NCBI RefSeq assembly: GCF_010671595.1
Contig: NZ_JAABOP010000003.1
Location: 62,001 to 126,000, forward strand
From: Muriicola jejuensis
GTDB lineage: Bacteria > Bacteroidota > Bacteroidia > Flavobacteriales > Flavobacteriaceae
Direction of reading: 5' to 3'
Length of the DNA stretch: 64,000 nt
Below, piece after piece: positions 61,986 through 64,000 of the stretch (position 1 is its first letter; every line of letters begins with the position of its first letter). The position numbers and the translations under genes are program-made. The notes beneath the pieces are model-generated. The model did no database searches, was not told the DNA's origin, and saw nothing but the letters and a program-made list of their open reading frames with translations.

Positions 61986-63740
61986 ATGATAAAGAAAGTA
62001 TGTATTCTGCTGATCCTGTGTGGTTCCTTCTACCTGAATGCACAGGAAAAACAAATTACCATCAGAGGCAAGGTATCTGCTATGGATGCTGCCCTGGTCA
62101 GCGCTGAGGTCACTTCCGGCAAGACCGGTGAAACCGTTAAAACGGACCGCAACGGGAAGTACGAACTGCGGACCTCCCCGGGTGATATCGTTACCTTTTC
62201 CTATCCGGGCCTATCCGATATGGAGATCATCGTTGAAGATGTAAGTTCCGTGCTGAACGTCAATTTGAATTCTGCCGTAAACGTACTGGACGAGGTAGTG
62301 GTGGAAAAGACCAAAATCAAAAGCCAGGAACAGTTGCGGATGGAGTACAACGTCAACAAAAACCTGATCAATACGGCTTTCGGCATCCTGGACAAGGATA
62401 TTACCAACTTTTCGGTGAGGATCATCGACAAGACCCAATTGCTGTTTGGTAACCAGGATCTGGCTGCTGCCATCGCCTTTCGTTTTCCCGGGGTCAGGGT
62501 GGAAAGGCTGTCTACTAATTTTGGTCAGCCTGTCATCTATCTCAGGGGTGCATCTCAAGGGTTGTTTCCGGCCATTTATGATGTGGACGGTCTGGTCATG
62601 AATGAATTCCCGGACTTTATTTTCATTGAGAACGTGGAAAGAATAGGTATTTTAAGCGGTCTGGGACTGGTGAACAAATACGGGGGTAATGCCAACGGAG
62701 GGGTGATCGTGATCAATACCAAAGGTGCCAATGCCTATGTGGATCCCAGGACCGGTGGGCCCTTCGACCAGGCTCAGTTGAGAAACAATATCTTCGAGGG
62801 CAATGCCCTGAGCAAGGACCAGGTAAGCAAGAATTTCCCTTCCTACCTCCAGGAGTTGTATGCGAGCTCATCTGAAAAAGAGGCCAAGGCCCTGTATGAG
62901 AGTCAGTCTGAAAAATACAGAAGTTCCATGTATTATTTCCTGGACGCCTTCGGGTATTTTGCTGCCAAATGGGGCAACACCGACTTTGCGGATGAGATCA
63001 TCCGGAACAACTGGTACCTTTTCAGGGATAATCCATTGGGCCTGAAGGCACTGGCGTACCTGTACGAGGCAGTGGGAAGAGACGAAAAGGCTCATGAGAT
63101 CTACAAGGAGGTCTTTATCCTGCGCCCCAATTATGCCCAGTCCTATCGCGACCTTGCACTCAGCTACCGGGAAATAGGTGATATAAGGAAAGCCGCAGCC
63201 ATATATGCGCGCTATGACTACCTCATAGGCGAAGGTTTTATCAGGGCAGAGGACAAGGATTTCACGCCCCTCATAGAACGGGAGTTCAGCAATTTACTGG
63301 AGCTGCACGCCAGGGAATTCACTGGTGCCGACCTGCGGAAAACGAAGTCGCTGAACAGCGATTTTGAAGGAACCCGACTCGTCTTTGAGTGGAACGACAG
63401 CGAGGCTGAGTTTCAGCTTCAGTTCGTCAATCCCAAAAACAAGTATTTCAACTGGGAACACAGCCTGCTGGCCGATGCCGACCGTATCCGAGATGAGAAG
63501 CTCAAAGGATATTCCTGTCAAGAATACCTCATAGACGGCAGCCTTCCGGGCACCTGGCAGATCAACCTGAAATACCTGGGGAACAAAAGCCTGACCCCCT
63601 CTTTTATCAAGGCCACGATCTACCATAATTATGGCACCTCTTCCCAGCGTAAGGAGGTTAAAGTCTTTAAACTGCAGATGAAGGACATAAATCAAGAACT
63701 ATTTAAGATTCAAAATTCGATGAATTTGACCTCCAACTAG
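61986..63740 (+). CDS. Carboxypeptidase-regulatory-like / TonB-plug protein without barrel
   Basis: A 584-residue exported protein; the signal peptide ends at YLNAQ. Domains: carboxypeptidase-regulatory-like (about 22-108), TonB-type plug (about 110-255: ISVLSG-like GILSGLGLVNKYGGNANGG and IYDVDGLVMNEF), TPR-like helices (about 280-420), and the same C-terminal domain as its neighbour (LVFEWNDSEAEFQLQF, FNWEHSLL, about 460-560). It is a paralog of the upstream gene without the VWA domain. The gap between the genes is 80 bases, with no strong terminator. Function unknown. Confidence 0.85.
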   Translation: MIKKVCILLILCGSFYLNAQEKQITIRGKVSAMDAALVSAEVTSGKTGETVKTDRNGKYELRTSPGDIVTFSYPGLSDMEIIVEDVSSVLNVNLNSAVNVLDEVVVEKTKIKSQEQLRMEYNVNKNLINTAFGILDKDITNFSVRIIDKTQLLFGNQDLAAAIAFRFPGVRVERLSTNFGQPVIYLRGASQGLFPAIYDVDGLVMNEFPDFIFIENVERIGILSGLGLVNKYGGNANGGVIVINTKGANAYVDPRTGGPFDQAQLRNNIFEGNALSKDQVSKNFPSYLQELYASSSEKEAKALYESQSEKYRSSMYYFLDAFGYFAAKWGNTDFADEIIRNNWYLFRDNPLGLKALAYLYEAVGRDEKAHEIYKEVFILRPNYAQSYRDLALSYREIGDIRKAAAIYARYDYLIGEGFIRAEDKDFTPLIEREFSNLLELHAREFTGADLRKTKSLNSDFEGTRLVFEWNDSEAEFQLQFVNPKNKYFNWEHSLLADADRIRDEKLKGYSCQEYLIDGSLPGTWQINLKYLGNKSLTPSFIKATIYHNYGTSSQRKEVKVFKLQMKDINQELFKIQNSMNLTSN

Positions 63741-63948
63741 GCAGTCTTGACAAATTTACCATGGACTTTTCCTTTTTGACTTGATATCTTTTGGGGTTTT
63801 CTTCCGGTTGACACCTCAGTGAATTCTCCATTTTACCTACGCAAAGTGCTGACGAAAATAGAGGCAGGAAATTGTTAAAAAACACTCAATTTGCTTAAGA
63901 GTAACGCGGTTCTTTATTATTTTTAAAAAGGACCTAATTTAAGTTGAG

Positions 63949-64000
63949 ATGAAAAAGTTACTTACAATTGCGCTGCTCCTTGCTTTCGCCTTGGCCCTCC
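63949..64000 (+). CDS. Start of an exported protein (cut by window edge)
   Basis: Only 17 codons are visible. They encode MKKLLTIALLLAFALAL, a typical signal peptide start. The gene runs off the right edge. The product cannot be named. It is 208 bases after the plug paralog; that gap has no clear terminator, so a shared transcription unit is possible. Confidence 0.55.
   Translation, partial: MKKLLTIALLLAFALAL

Noticed and set aside
59710-63740. The plug proteins as frameshifted TonB receptors
   Set aside because: Both are long, uninterrupted and share the same non-barrel C-terminal domains, which argues for a stable architecture.

Overview
This window looks like the chromosome of a marine-type flavobacterium (Bacteroidota, Flavobacteriaceae). 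It has a PorP/SprF-type secretion-system protein, a bacillithiol-system bacilliredoxin, DUF2853, DUF6503, LytTR regulators paired with TPR histidine kinases, TonB-plug proteins, and many lipoprotein signals. Promoters fit the Bacteroidetes pattern (TTG, about 17-20 bases, TAnnTTTG), and several genes start at TTG. I saw no rRNA, tRNA, CRISPR array, insertion sequence or prophage. One structured RNA is clear: the small SRP RNA at 22355-22450. Genes are tightly packed, and convergent neighbours are often 0-10 bases apart or overlapping.

Layout. 0-7 kb: 3-hydroxyacyl-CoA dehydrogenase with a truncated DUF1015 gene, an oxidoreductase, pcm, smpB, two lipoproteins, a PorP/SprF-SPOR fusion and a TetR regulator. 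7-15 kb: clpB, ytxJ, a TPR-like lipoprotein, fahA and glyA. 15-19 kb: a signalling island with a response regulator, a TPR histidine kinase, an unlisted 48-residue lipoprotein and a LytTR protein with a degenerate receiver. 19-25.5 kb: a lipoprotein/hotdog thioesterase/glutaminyl cyclase operon, the SRP RNA, an SDR, a transaldolase and a thioredoxin-fold lipoprotein without CXXC. 25.6-43 kb: an asymmetric ABC-F ATPase, pheT, a TlpA-like lipoprotein, leuA-leuB, panB, a pseudouridine synthase, dnaK and several uncharacterised secreted proteins.

44-58 kb is a menaquinone cluster: hotdog thioesterase, menF, menD, DUF2853, S1-domain protein, SPOR protein, menA, a LytTR/histidine-kinase pair, a metal-dependent hydrolase, menC, a CPBP intramembrane protease and menE. 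menB and menH are not here. It follows the usual chorismate to isochorismate to SEPHCHC to OSB to OSB-CoA route, with MenA doing the later prenylation.

58.3-63.7 kb is the most unusual part. An M24 peptidase gene is followed one base later by a VWA + carboxypeptidase-regulatory-like + TonB-plug + helical-repeat + C-terminal beta-domain protein, and then by a shorter paralog without the VWA. Neither has an outer-membrane barrel after the plug. I regard this pair as the best candidate for an undescribed system. Other leads are the pseudo-receiver LytTR/small lipoprotein/repeat locus, the base-composition break inside the 15.9-18.0 kb kinase, the one-sided loss of ATP-site motifs in the ABC-F protein, the sigma-54-like element before dnaK, and the triple-terminator gap at 51.0-51.7 kb.
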